A stretch of DNA of 51,111 nt from NCBI RefSeq assembly GCF_000406965.1, contig NZ_KE136359.1, forward strand, positions 1 through 51,111, given 5' to 3'. Numbering within the stretch: position 1 is the stretch's first letter; each line of letters starts with the position of its first letter. The DNA is from Enterococcus avium ATCC 14025. Its GTDB lineage: Bacteria > Bacillota > Bacilli > Lactobacillales > Enterococcaceae. The notes below the pieces were generated by a model, which saw only the letters and a list, made by a program, of their open reading frames with translations, did not search any database and had not been told where the DNA came from. This document shows, piece by piece, positions 15,805-25,119 of this stretch. Position numbers and translations under genes: made by a program.

Positions 15805-17399
15805 GGGGGTGCGGATGTTTTTCTGGACCTTTTTAACCAATACATCCTTGCTTCTTCCGATATTGAAGAGGACTTAGTCCCCCTAAAGATAACTTAATCC
15901 GTTGATTATTATACCAATAGATATAGTCATCCAATTGATTCATAAACTGGTTAATTGTCGTGTTTTTCCAGTCACGTTGGTAAAACACCTCATTTTTTAA
16001 TCGTCCAAAGAAACCTTCGCACGCTGAGTTATCTGGGGAGCAACCTTTTTTAGACATGGAACGAGGCAAGTTCGCTTTGTTCATTCGTTCGATCCAACCG
16101 GGCCATCGGTAATGAGCACCACGGTCAGAATGAACGATTGGACGCTCCTGGTCTTGAAGGGTAGCGAGTCCAGCGTCTAACATAGTATTCACTAATTCTG
16201 CATCAGGTTTTGTTCCAATAGTCCAGCTAATAACGGCGCCATCATAGCAGTCAACCAATGGGGATAAATAGACTTTCCCTGCGGGAATCCTAAACTCGGT
16301 AATATCTGTTAGCCATTTCTCATTTGGCATTTTTGCTTTGAAGTTGCGATTCAATAAATTAGGTTGTGCAGGAGTAATCTCCCCAGCATACGAAGAGTAT
16401 TTTTTTCGTCTAGAAAATTTAACAAATAGATTTTCCTCGAACATCAATTTACGTACGACTTTTTCAGAAAGGATTTTCCCCATATTTTTTAAAGCTTGAT
16501 GAATTCTGCGGTAACCATAAGCGCAGAAATTACTGTTGAAAATCGTGACAATTAATTGGCGTTCTTCAAAATACTTATCCGGTTGCTCAAGTACCTGTTT
16601 TTGATAAAAGTAGCTACTTTTAGACAACTGGAGCTGTTGAAGAAGATCTTTCAAGTTGAATTGATTTCGTAAGGCATCAATCAATAGAGTCTTTTCTTGA
16701 TTTGATAGACGAAGTAGATTGATGCCTTTTCCTTTTTTTAGTAGTTCAGCTGCTCCTTCGAGTAATGCTTTCTCAAGCTGCAATTGGTGTACTTGTTCTT
16801 GTAACTCTTCTACTTCCTTTAAAAGTAATTCTTTTTGTTTTCCTTGATTTTTTGAAGTCATGCGCAGAGGGAAATCCTTTCCAAGATAAGTGGCCTTCCA
16901 TTGATATAGAGCAACCCTACTGATTCCTTCAGCTTCAGCTAAGCCTTTTCTGTTGGTTTGAGGTTTATAGAACTTTTTCAACACGTCTTCTTTTTGATCT
17001 TTGGTTAACTTTACCGCACTTTTTCGAAGTTTTCTAGCACCTGGTGCGAGTTCTTCACACCATTGTCGTAAGGAGCCTTTATTTGGGTAACCAAGCATTC
17101 GAATGGTTCGTGCATAACATTGACCATATTCAAAATAATGATTCACAGCGACTCTTTTTTGTTCTTCAGAATACTTTGACTTCTTCCGGAGTTCCTGATG
17201 GAGCTCTCCAGATACCAAATATTCTTTATACCATTGACGTAGTGCTCCAACGGACGGATAACCTAATTTCCGAATGGTAGCGGCGTAGGAGCAATCATAT
17301 TTTAAAAATAACTGAATTGCTTTTACACGTTCTTCGTGGGAAAACATACGGATATTCCTCCTAAGTTCATTTTTAGTCCAGGATTATGTCCGCACCCCC
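15805..17399 (-). mobile_element. IS3-family insertion sequence, apparently intact (about 1.6 kb)
   Basis: The ends are imperfect 24-bp inverted repeats at 15805-15828 and 17376-17399. Both begin GGGGGTGCGGA and end CTGGAC, differing only in the middle. AAAA flanks both ends and could be a short target duplication. One long minus-strand transposase fills the element. It sits inside a decayed IS5-family transposase, so it is the younger insertion. Confidence 0.85.
15833..17347 (-). CDS. IS3-family transposase, single-frame, 504 aa
   Basis: ATG at 17347 is preceded by AGGAGG on the minus strand. The N-terminal third contains three related helix-turn-helix units (about 1-42, 56-97 and 112-155), each ending in a W-containing ALRQWYKEY-like segment. 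A leucine-rich coil follows (about 165-205). The integrase core has the DDE triad: Asp in WLTDITEF, Asp in VHSDRGAHY and Glu in the CEGFFGRLKNE region. Most IS3 elements need a frameshift between orfA and orfB; here one uninterrupted frame encodes both. No stop or frameshift is seen, so it may be active. Confidence 0.88.
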   Translation of the reverse strand: MFSHEERVKAIQLFLKYDCSYAATIRKLGYPSVGALRQWYKEYLVSGELHQELRKKSKYSEEQKRVAVNHYFEYGQCYARTIRMLGYPNKGSLRQWCEELAPGARKLRKSAVKLTKDQKEDVLKKFYKPQTNRKGLAEAEGISRVALYQWKATYLGKDFPLRMTSKNQGKQKELLLKEVEELQEQVHQLQLEKALLEGAAELLKKGKGINLLRLSNQEKTLLIDALRNQFNLKDLLQQLQLSKSSYFYQKQVLEQPDKYFEERQLIVTIFNSNFCAYGYRRIHQALKNMGKILSEKVVRKLMFEENLFVKFSRRKKYSSYAGEITPAQPNLLNRNFKAKMPNEKWLTDITEFRIPAGKVYLSPLVDCYDGAVISWTIGTKPDAELVNTMLDAGLATLQDQERPIVHSDRGAHYRWPGWIERMNKANLPRSMSKKGCSPDNSACEGFFGRLKNEVFYQRDWKNTTINQFMNQLDDYIYWYNNQRIKLSLGGLSPLQYRKKQGCIG

Positions 17400-17403
17400 A
17401 AAA

Positions 17404-17950
17404 CGACATTTTTAAATGTCCGTTGACACAACACATAAGGAATACGCCCCACGAAGTGGTTCTTTAGCAACTATATTGATCGTTTTATTTAAAAATACGA
17501 TTATCTGAGTGACGGTTGTCCCACGATAGCCTGAATCAGTTGAAATTTTTTATTGACTTGAAGCGCTCTTTAAAATAACGCAACCAACAGTGGTGTCGTA
17601 CCAATTAAAAGGGCATAACAACAAGGATATGTCGCTTTCGACTATTTACTTTGTCCTCCATTCATTGTGATATCCTCAGAGTTATAGATAGTTTTTACAA
17701 TCTGGGAGTCAATAATCCCATAACTTGGACTTTCATTTTCACAATCTCTTTTGTAGAAAGACCACACGGTTTTATATGGCGGAAACTCCTGTGACAACAT
17801 ACTTCATTGGCATACAGATTTAAAAAAATGAAGAACAACATACATCAATACTCACGTTTCCTGTGTCTGTCTATTTCCATACTTTCCGTTATCAAAAAAA
17901 AGTTTGATCTTTTGCCATTGCCTATCTGTTAAGTCAGAAAGATGTGCCAT
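17404..17950 (-). pseudogene. N-terminal remnant of the split IS5-family transposase
   Basis: On the minus strand from ATG 17950 the reading begins MAHLSDLTDRQWQKIKLFF. Further on, across stops and frameshifts, come LSQEFPPYKTVWSFYKR and SYGIIDSQIVKT, then a SRKRHIL segment. These are the ordered landmarks of IS5-group transposases (LTDxQW, FPPYxTV, GIIDSQSVKT, GRKRHILVD). Several stops show it is dead. It continues in the fragment at 15396-15560 beyond the IS3 insertion and ends about 100 bases before the tcpF-like start codon. Confidence 0.72.
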
Positions 17951-18049
17951 TTAACACATCTCTTTTTGACTTATCTTATCAAGAAGCTATTTCATGAAGA
18001 CAGCTTCCTATTTGCTAACAATATGTGTAAAGAGACTGGAGGATATAAG

Positions 18050-20566
18050 ATGACTAATATAAAAAGTCCCATTCGGACATTAAAGGGAAATTTATTGCTA
18101 ACATACGATAATGACATCTGGGCATACTACCAAGTATCCCCAAAAACGATTTCGCAAAATAATCCTAAAGCGATTCAAGAAAATAAAGAGCAAATGGCAA
18201 ATCTAATGCAGCTTCTGGCACCTTATGAAGATGTAGAATTGATCATGTTCCCACGCACCATGAATTTATCTAATCGATTTACTAAATTATCAGAAGGATT
18301 TGATCAGAACAATCCCGATATTGGTAGTTATTACGCTAAGGAAACAGTCAATCTACTGGAAAGAGAAGGTACGATTTATCGGCCTTCTTTTTTGTTGGGT
18401 TTGAAAGTAAAGGATCAGTACATTGCTGAAAGTTTGAAGGAGGCATTTAAGAAAATATCCAATGAATTAGCAGATGAGGTGTTAGGATTCGCTGGGTATG
18501 AACGAACTGACGGTGAAACGATCCTCAAAAAAATCGTCCCAGTTTCAAATGAGGTCTCTCAATTGTTGTATTCTTTTTCGATCCGCCCTTTGGCAAAAGA
18601 AGAAATGATCTATGTGAATCGCCTGCAATATATCAGAGGGATGCCTCATAAAATTGAAGATGAAAATCATTGGCAAGATATTGAGGATATCCAATCTGCG
18701 ATCATTCGCCCGGTAAATAAAGGAAAAGGTATTTTGAAGGTCGAGGATGAACTCGGAGAAAGCTACTTATCCATTCTTCCGATCGGAACTTTCCCAGAGA
18801 ATATGAGCAATATGAGTATCTTTCAGTTTGCGCAAGATTTGAATTTCCCAGTAGAATTTCGGATGAAGCTTCATTATCCAGAACTGGGAGGATCACAAGG
18901 ACTCCAAATGCGAGCAGGATGGTTAAATAATCGCTTCAAGGATGAACAAAATGATCAAGAAAAACATGGGGATGAACCTACGGATCGTGTTCTGACCATT
19001 CGCTATTTACTAAAACATATGCGAGAACGTATGAGTAACAATGAGCCAATCATTGACTGGCTGGGCTGCTTTGTTGTGTATGGGAATACGAAGGAAGAAG
19101 TTCGGCAGCGTAGTTTATCCATTATCAAACTATTGAGTCAAAGTGTACGAGTCTGTCGTGGGAAAAATGATCAAGTAAAACTATTCTATAAACTGTTAAT
19201 TGGACAGCCGTTAGGAGGTCAGATGCATTGGAAGCAACGTACAAATGTTGATGCTATTGCAGAATTGCTTTTTGGGACGATCACAGAATTGGGAATGGAT
19301 TCGGGTTGGTATATTGGCCGTCAAGATGTTGTCGGATTGAATGGTTCCAAAGGTGAAAAAACGGAGCTGGAAGAATTAATTTATGCCTCTAATAAGTATG
19401 TCTTTTTGAATCCTTTAGCAATTGCGGAAGGAATTAGAGGTGCGCTTTATGATGCGCCACACATGGCAGTTACAGGGAAAACCGGTAAAGGGAAAACCTT
19501 TCTTGTGGGATTAATTTTCCTCTATAGTTCCTTTTTAGAAGCCCAAAGCCTTCTGATAGATCCCAAAGGCGAAAAAAGAAAATGGTTCAAGAAACTGGTC
19601 AACAATCCATATTACCAACAGAACTACCCATTATTCGTACAACATTTAAATAGCATTAATTACGTGACATTGGATGCAAAAAAGAAGGAAAACTACGGTG
19701 TGTTAGACCCACTAGTTTATCTAGATCGAATTGATGCTAAACAAGTGGCACAAGATATGATCAATGAATTGAGTCCGTTAGGAAAGGATCACAAGCTAAA
19801 AGGAGCGGTACTAGAAGGAATTCAAAAAATATTGACTAAGCGAGAAAATGGTGAGCTAGTGGGATTAATGCATGTCGTTGATTGGTTAGAAGAACATGCG
19901 GATGAAAAAATTCATGAATATGGTCGCTTCCTGCATTTAACGATTACTGATTCGATCTTGCGTTTAGGTTTTAGTTATGGCGAAAATAATGGACTGGATT
20001 TCAAAGAGAAAACAACCGTGCTGGAAATCCAAGATTTAACGTTGCCCAAAGATGATATTTCACCTGAATTATACTCTGATGCCGATAGAAAGTCCTTGTG
20101 TTTGATGATCAGCTTGGGACGTTTTTGTGAGATGTTTGGGAAACGTGACATTGAGCAGAAAACAGCCGTCTACTTCACGGAGGCTTGGGTCTTTAATAAA
20201 TCGAATTCCGGTCGAGCAATTATTTCATCGATGGCTCGTGTAGGGCGATCTCAAATGAATCAATTGGTGTTGGATACTCAGTTTATTGATGATCTAGGCA
20301 CAGAGGACGAAAAAGGAAACTATGGGATCGTCTTTGCTTTTGACGAGGATAGCGAACGAGACAAAATACTCACTCACTTGAGTCTTGAATGTAATGAAGA
20401 GAACCGAAAAGAAATGAAACGGATGATCAAGGGGCAATGTTGGATGCGTGATATTTATGGCCGTGTTGGGAAATTAAATGTTCACAGCCTGTTTGAAGAG
20501 TTCACGGAAGCGTTGAAAACAACAGAGAAAACGAGTAATAGTGAAGCAGAAGAACAGGTCGCATAG
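18050..20566 (+). CDS. tcpF: VirB4/TcpF-like conjugation ATPase
   Basis: 838 aa. ATG 18050 with GGAGG at 18038-18042 is preferred to the far-upstream start at 17942. A TraC/VirB4 N-terminal region precedes an AAA+ domain. Walker A is MAVTGKTGKGKTFLVG (about 470-485). The Walker B region is TAVYFTEAWVF, and the motif ARVGRSQMNQLVLDTQFIDD follows. In Tn916 (Orf16), ICEBs1 (ConE) and pCW3 (TcpF) this cytoplasmic-face ATPase powers DNA transfer. Its natural upstream partner, the tcpE-like gene, is separated by the sugar cassette and IS elements. The gene and its ribosome site are intact, but its promoter supply may have changed. Confidence 0.9.
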   Translation: MTNIKSPIRTLKGNLLLTYDNDIWAYYQVSPKTISQNNPKAIQENKEQMANLMQLLAPYEDVELIMFPRTMNLSNRFTKLSEGFDQNNPDIGSYYAKETVNLLEREGTIYRPSFLLGLKVKDQYIAESLKEAFKKISNELADEVLGFAGYERTDGETILKKIVPVSNEVSQLLYSFSIRPLAKEEMIYVNRLQYIRGMPHKIEDENHWQDIEDIQSAIIRPVNKGKGILKVEDELGESYLSILPIGTFPENMSNMSIFQFAQDLNFPVEFRMKLHYPELGGSQGLQMRAGWLNNRFKDEQNDQEKHGDEPTDRVLTIRYLLKHMRERMSNNEPIIDWLGCFVVYGNTKEEVRQRSLSIIKLLSQSVRVCRGKNDQVKLFYKLLIGQPLGGQMHWKQRTNVDAIAELLFGTITELGMDSGWYIGRQDVVGLNGSKGEKTELEELIYASNKYVFLNPLAIAEGIRGALYDAPHMAVTGKTGKGKTFLVGLIFLYSSFLEAQSLLIDPKGEKRKWFKKLVNNPYYQQNYPLFVQHLNSINYVTLDAKKKENYGVLDPLVYLDRIDAKQVAQDMINELSPLGKDHKLKGAVLEGIQKILTKRENGELVGLMHVVDWLEEHADEKIHEYGRFLHLTITDSILRLGFSYGENNGLDFKEKTTVLEIQDLTLPKDDISPELYSDADRKSLCLMISLGRFCEMFGKRDIEQKTAVYFTEAWVFNKSNSGRAIISSMARVGRSQMNQLVLDTQFIDDLGTEDEKGNYGIVFAFDEDSERDKILTHLSLECNEENRKEMKRMIKGQCWMRDIYGRVGKLNVHSLFEEFTEALKTTEKTSNSEAEEQVA

Positions 20567-20639
20567 ATCAATTCCTTGTAGACAAATGAAATCATTCATT
20601 GCTATACTTTTATGCAACTATTTAAAAGGTTGGGGTAAA

Positions 20640-21083
20640 ATGAAAAAATATGGGATGGCTGCGTTACTATTTTTGACTTGTCTTCTTATGGCAGGCTGCG
20701 GTAAATCCATGAATAAAATGGATGATCAAACAAAAATTGCTGTGAAAACAGTCATGGATTTTAAGAGTAAATACAACAAGAAAGATAATGAGGAACGAAA
20801 AGATTATGATTTTGATTCAGGTTATTTTCCGACTGATTTATCTGAAAAAGATGCATTGCAAGTTTATTTGATGAAAGCAAAAAATGATGAGAACAATGTT
20901 TACTATATCAAGTATAACGAAACGGAGTATTCTGATCCTGACTTGAAAAAGAAAATAAAAGATCATGTTCGTGAATCTGCGGCAACTTCAAATGGAAAGG
21001 AATTCGAACCAATTTCTGAAACGGAATTTATCCAAGCGATTGAACAAGAAAATGTGACGAAAGTTTTTGAAGCAAAAGAATAG
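20640..21083 (+). CDS. Small lipoprotein of the conjugation module (147 aa)
   Basis: ATG 20640 with GGTTGGGG upstream; the in-frame start at 20541 lies inside the ATPase gene and is unlikely. The signal peptide MKKYGMAALLFLTCLLMAGC ends in a clear lipobox (LMAGC), so it is lipidated at about Cys20. The mature part is acidic and Lys-rich with no recognised domain. It lies between the VirB4-like ATPase and the large membrane protein and has its own terminator. Likely a surface accessory of the transfer machine. Confidence 0.75.
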   Translation: MKKYGMAALLFLTCLLMAGCGKSMNKMDDQTKIAVKTVMDFKSKYNKKDNEERKDYDFDSGYFPTDLSEKDALQVYLMKAKNDENNVYYIKYNETEYSDPDLKKKIKDHVRESAATSNGKEFEPISETEFIQAIEQENVTKVFEAKE

Positions 21084-21090
21084 TTTATAA

Positions 21091-21116
21091 AAGGGTCTGG
21101 AAGCAGACTCTTTTTT
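21091..21116 (+). terminator. Rho-independent terminator
   Basis: AAGGGTCTG pairs with CAGACTCTT around a GAAG tetraloop and is followed by six T residues, just after the lipoprotein gene. Confidence 0.8.
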
Positions 21117-21151
21117 GATGTCTAAAAATAAAAAAAAGGAGGGATTTAAAA

Positions 21152-23212
21152 TTGGTCAGAACGAACAAACGAAGGCTGTTGTTTATCTTACTTCCCATCC
21201 TTTTGATCCTGCTTCTATCTGTATCAGCCTATGCAAAGTCGGATAAAGAAGCGATCTATACTGTGGGCAAATACCACCTTGATACTTTCTCTTCGTACAT
21301 AGGTGATACAGAATTTTCACTTGGAAAGATGTTATTTGGAAAAAACGGGACAGACTTTATCCAGATGATTACTAACATGTCGTTTAGCACGAACAAAATT
21401 ATTTGGCAGGTATTTGATTTTATTATCGAAAAACTCTATAAAGGAGCGGCAATGGATGGTCTTATCCATACCTTTTTCCAATTCTCTAAAAATATCTACG
21501 ATAAGCTATTTAATGTGGTCGGTCTAGGATTAACTGGAGGATATGTCGTTTATATCTTCTATTTGAAGGTTTGTAGAAGTGGAAATCAGGCAAAGCGAGC
21601 CCTTGTCCGCTTTTTATGTGTAGTTGGTTTTTCAATTCTTTGGTTTGGAAATGGCACAGTAACCAGTCAGGGTGAAAAAATGACGAAGGATTTAAATACC
21701 TGGTCAACTGCTGTTGAAGGGTTAATTTTTGAAGCGACCAACGGAATTGATGATCTAAGTGTTGCGACCACCAGTGAGGATGCGATCAAACAAATTCGTG
21801 AAATGTATTATCAGAAGGCGGTTGTCGATCCGTATCTATTATTAAATTATGGAACGACTGATATTGAAGAGTTAGAAAAGGCTGGTATCAAACCAACAGA
21901 GTTCTTGTCTGAAAGTATCAAAAGTGAAGCCTTAAAAAATATCTCTAATGTTGTGATCGATGCGGCAAAAGAAGATGATGAAAAAACAGAATCTTATCGT
22001 GCGTTCATTCAACCAACAAAGAGTATTTACAAAATGATCGTGGGATTAATGAGTCCAAGTTTAAATGTATCTGTTGGAATTCCTATCTTGATGATCGGAA
22101 TGGTTCGTTTTTTATTCCAGTTAGGAGTGCTGTTGATGCTGTTGGCAATCGCTTTTATGTTGATCGTTTCCTTCTTTCCAGGCATGGATTATATGATTTT
22201 TCGTGGGTTAAAAACGTTTGTGGGATTTGTCTTTCAAAAATCGATTTATAGTGTGTTAATTCTAGTGGCGTTCCTTGTTTTCAATATTATTGATGATTTG
22301 ATTCTAATGAATACCGTAGCTGGTTTTATCGGTAATATGTTTGTTCGAGGGATTGTTTCGTTGACCGTATTCGTAAAACGGAAAGATATTTTAGCAAAGC
22401 TGGGATTAGGACAAGCGGATCGTACATTAGCTGAGGCAAAATCCAAAGCACAAACTACGACAAGAGAAGTTAGCCGAACCATTCATCGAGGAAAAGATTT
22501 AACGGAACGAGCAATTTTAAGAGGAGAGAATGTTGCTGGGAAGATCCATCCAGGTATATTAGCGGCAAGTCAGTTGTTCCAACGAACAAAACAGCAACAC
22601 GCCACACCAGTAAAACAATCGAATGCCAAGCCTTCGGAAATTGCTTATGGCAGAAAAAAACAATTGCCATTTGAAGGAGAGAAATTACTTGTGGAAAATA
22701 AACCAAACATTGGACCACCGCCTGTAAAAATGCAACGTCCACGAAAGACGATAGAGCCACCCAGCGTACAAGTAGCAACTCCAATTGGTGATCCCATTCC
22801 ATTATCTGTTTCTGCTTTACCAATTGATAAATTGATTAAAAATGGCAAAGCTGGTGGAAAAAGAAACCGAAAAATGAGCTTGGTACAACCATCAAAGAAT
22901 TATGTTGGTCAGTCGGTACCGTTAACTCAGAAAACACCAAAATTAATTGCGAATGATTCTTTGACGCAACAAATTACACAATTGAAGCAATCACGATCAA
23001 TGATCACCAATCAAAACTCGTTACAATCGATGCAACAAATAAGTGGTCACACAAAAAATAATCGAACAATAAAAATGACGGGAAGCTCAAAAGAGCAGAT
23101 TCATGTCGATCCAGGTTCAAGTGACCACTCGAAGTCTATTGTACTCGATCAATCGATTGAAGGAAAACTGGGTAAAGATTTTTCATTACCGGAAGGCAGA
23201 AGCCCACAGTAA
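21152..23212 (+). CDS. Polytopic conjugation membrane protein, EF1877/CD3337-like (TcpH/Orf15 position)
   Basis: 686 aa with a TTG start at 21152 and a strong AAAGGAGGG at 21136-21144; no nearer ATG is suitable. There is a signal-like N-terminus and then membrane spans near 120-140, 148-165, 305-345, 363-385 and 390-408. The long basic C-terminal domain (about 415-686) is rich in Lys, Gln and Pro. This layout matches the mobilome membrane proteins typified by EF1877/CD3337 and occupies the place of Tn916 Orf15 or TcpH, a core channel component that contacts the ATPase. Family named from layout and context rather than alignment. Confidence 0.8.
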   Translation: MVRTNKRRLLFILLPILLILLLSVSAYAKSDKEAIYTVGKYHLDTFSSYIGDTEFSLGKMLFGKNGTDFIQMITNMSFSTNKIIWQVFDFIIEKLYKGAAMDGLIHTFFQFSKNIYDKLFNVVGLGLTGGYVVYIFYLKVCRSGNQAKRALVRFLCVVGFSILWFGNGTVTSQGEKMTKDLNTWSTAVEGLIFEATNGIDDLSVATTSEDAIKQIREMYYQKAVVDPYLLLNYGTTDIEELEKAGIKPTEFLSESIKSEALKNISNVVIDAAKEDDEKTESYRAFIQPTKSIYKMIVGLMSPSLNVSVGIPILMIGMVRFLFQLGVLLMLLAIAFMLIVSFFPGMDYMIFRGLKTFVGFVFQKSIYSVLILVAFLVFNIIDDLILMNTVAGFIGNMFVRGIVSLTVFVKRKDILAKLGLGQADRTLAEAKSKAQTTTREVSRTIHRGKDLTERAILRGENVAGKIHPGILAASQLFQRTKQQHATPVKQSNAKPSEIAYGRKKQLPFEGEKLLVENKPNIGPPPVKMQRPRKTIEPPSVQVATPIGDPIPLSVSALPIDKLIKNGKAGGKRNRKMSLVQPSKNYVGQSVPLTQKTPKLIANDSLTQQITQLKQSRSMITNQNSLQSMQQISGHTKNNRTIKMTGSSKEQIHVDPGSSDHSKSIVLDQSIEGKLGKDFSLPEGRSPQ

Positions 23213-23327
23213 AAGATAATATATTTCACTAAGAAGTTTACAGTATAAAATAATTAAGGTGTCAATTAAGAACCATTAAATTGGCTTTTATTGATAGATA
23301 TTATTCGGATTTGACCAATTGTTTTGG

Positions 23328-23361
23328 ACAAATTGAGTATTCCAATTTTTTACCAATTTGT
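23328..23361. promoter_or_regulatory. Inverted repeat, candidate operator of the HTH regulator pair
   Basis: ACAAATTG (23328-23335) and CAATTTGT (23354-23361) are perfect 8-bp arms. Extra CCAATT copies lie between and beside them. A TTGACC box at 23311 could be the -35 of a weak promoter. It sits just before the first HTH gene and could mediate autoregulation. Confidence 0.45.
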
Positions 23362-23387
23362 AATAATAGTTACAAGAGGTGAAAGAC

Positions 23388-24095
23388 ATGGAAATAAATG
23401 ATCAAATTAGGCATGAACGAGAAATAAGAAATTTATCACGAGATGAGTTTAAAGAATCCTTGTTTGAAACAACCGGACTCAATGTGAGTTCAAAAACTAT
23501 TCAACGGTGGGAAGAAGGTGTTTTACCTAACATTATTGAATTACAATGCTTAGCAGAATATTTTGGAATAAAAGCTTCAGACTTGCTTGATGAAGAAAAG
23601 GACCCTTTTGTATTATCGAGAAATGAGTTGTATGATTTTGGAGAAAATTTACTAGGTTATTCATTAATGGATAATTTTACTGATTTAATGAGTGTTTACT
23701 ATATCACCAAAAAGAATAATAGTGGATTTGAATCTGTTCCTCGCTATGATATTGAACTTCAAGGTGCAAATTTTCTTTTATCATCCAGTCAGAGTTATTC
23801 TGAGGCAATACGCTTTGCTAATCATTTTTTTGATTGGATTGAACGATGCCGAAAAATTTATTCTTCAGAGAATGAAAAAGGTAATGAAATTTTTCTTCAT
23901 GATGATTCAGTAGGATCAAGAAGTTATTTTGATCCTCGGACAATACTAGATGCAGAGGAAATGATTTTAATAAAAGAAGGGATTATTTCAGAATTATATT
24001 GGTTCAATCAAGAAATTTCTGAGTATCTCTATGATAAATTCAATGGGAAAATGAGTAGTAACTTGAGCTTTATTAGACGAAAAATTTATTCTTAG
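23388..24095 (+). CDS. XRE-type HTH regulator with unidentified C-terminal domain (235 aa)
   Basis: ATG 23388 with AGAGGTGA at 23376-23383. The N-terminal Cro/CI-like HTH (about 1-65) contains SSKTIQRWEEGVLPNIIELQ. The remaining 170 residues, acidic and Tyr/Phe-rich, are unrecognised. It is followed 11 bases later by a second HTH gene, forming a pair inserted between conserved conjugation genes. It may control the module or an accessory function. No catalytic motif is visible. Confidence 0.75.
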   Translation: MEINDQIRHEREIRNLSRDEFKESLFETTGLNVSSKTIQRWEEGVLPNIIELQCLAEYFGIKASDLLDEEKDPFVLSRNELYDFGENLLGYSLMDNFTDLMSVYYITKKNNSGFESVPRYDIELQGANFLLSSSQSYSEAIRFANHFFDWIERCRKIYSSENEKGNEIFLHDDSVGSRSYFDPRTILDAEEMILIKEGIISELYWFNQEISEYLYDKFNGKMSSNLSFIRRKIYS

Positions 24096-24106
24096 GGGGT
24101 AATAAG

Positions 24107-25024
24107 ATGGATAGACAATTAGTCATTGCGAACAAGTTAAAAGAAGCGCGATTAAATTTGAGGATCACACAAAAAGAATTGTCTGAAAAAATAGGTGAAT
24201 CTCAAACGAATATTAGTAAATGGGAAAATGGAAATTCAATTCCCCAAACAAGTCAGTTGAATGCTATTTGTTCGTGTTTGGAAATAAGTATAGATGAGTT
24301 GCTTGATAATCGCTTGATTCATCTTAAAAAGAGTGAAAAGCAATTTGGTAAAGATATATTTGAGTTAGTTAATGTAAATACGCCTGAGGAGTTTTACGCT
24401 AACTATCAGCTAGTAAATAAAGAGCAAATTTTGGTTTTTCCTGAAGCTGCCTGTGCAGAATTATTAAAAGAAATAGAAAAGGAGACCATGCGGATTTGTG
24501 CAGATATTGATGATGGACTCTATTATCTCCTTGTATGGGATAGATTTGCTGATAGATGGTTAAGTTCAAATGTATTTAAAAATTTGAAAAATTACTTGGA
24601 AAAATCCAATTACAAAAAGAGAGTAAAAGGAGGTGATTTGGATGGTTCTATCATTGACGGACTAACAAAAGATTCTGCACTTTATCGAATGGTAAAAGAA
24701 TTTATTACATTCTGGACATGGGTAAATCAAATGATTGTTCTTTTAGCCAGTGATTTAACCGAAAATGGATTGCGTTCAACAATTGATCCAATATCAGATG
24801 AAGAGTTTTATCTGAACAAAGAGTATTTTCCTTCTAATCCTGGAGTTTTCGTATATCGAATTCTACTAAGGAGATTTTATAATGGTTTAGTTTCATCTGG
24901 GATGATTATTGAGGGAGAATATGAAGAAGAGTTTATTTATCATCTTGAAGATGTAAATGTATTGCGATATTTCAATTTTGCAAAGGAAAAATTCAACTAT
25001 ATAAATAAAGTTAAGTTTTATTAG
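24107..25024 (+). CDS. XRE-type HTH regulator with unidentified C-terminal domain (305 aa)
   Basis: ATG 24107 with TTAGGGGGT upstream. A canonical HTH (about 6-62) reads RITQKELSEKIGESQTNISK with SIPQTSQLNAICSCLEISIDELL after it. The 240-residue C-terminal domain is unrecognised. It has a different C-terminus from the gene before it, so the pair is not a simple duplication. A strong terminator follows, so the two genes form a self-contained transcription unit. Confidence 0.78.
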   Translation: MDRQLVIANKLKEARLNLRITQKELSEKIGESQTNISKWENGNSIPQTSQLNAICSCLEISIDELLDNRLIHLKKSEKQFGKDIFELVNVNTPEEFYANYQLVNKEQILVFPEAACAELLKEIEKETMRICADIDDGLYYLLVWDRFADRWLSSNVFKNLKNYLEKSNYKKRVKGGDLDGSIIDGLTKDSALYRMVKEFITFWTWVNQMIVLLASDLTENGLRSTIDPISDEEFYLNKEYFPSNPGVFVYRILLRRFYNGLVSSGMIIEGEYEEEFIYHLEDVNVLRYFNFAKEKFNYINKVKFY

Positions 25025-25066
25025 AAATATAAAAAATATGCATTACTTGATAATATGCACATTTAA

Positions 25067-25103
25067 CCCTAGAGAAAATCAATCTCTAGGGATTTTTCTT
25101 TTT
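25067..25103 (+). terminator. Rho-independent terminator
   Basis: CCCTAGAGA and TCTCTAGGG form a perfect 9-bp stem followed by ATTTTTCTTTTT. It ends the HTH pair. Confidence 0.88.
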
Positions 25104-25119
25104 AGAGAGGATTGCTGGG

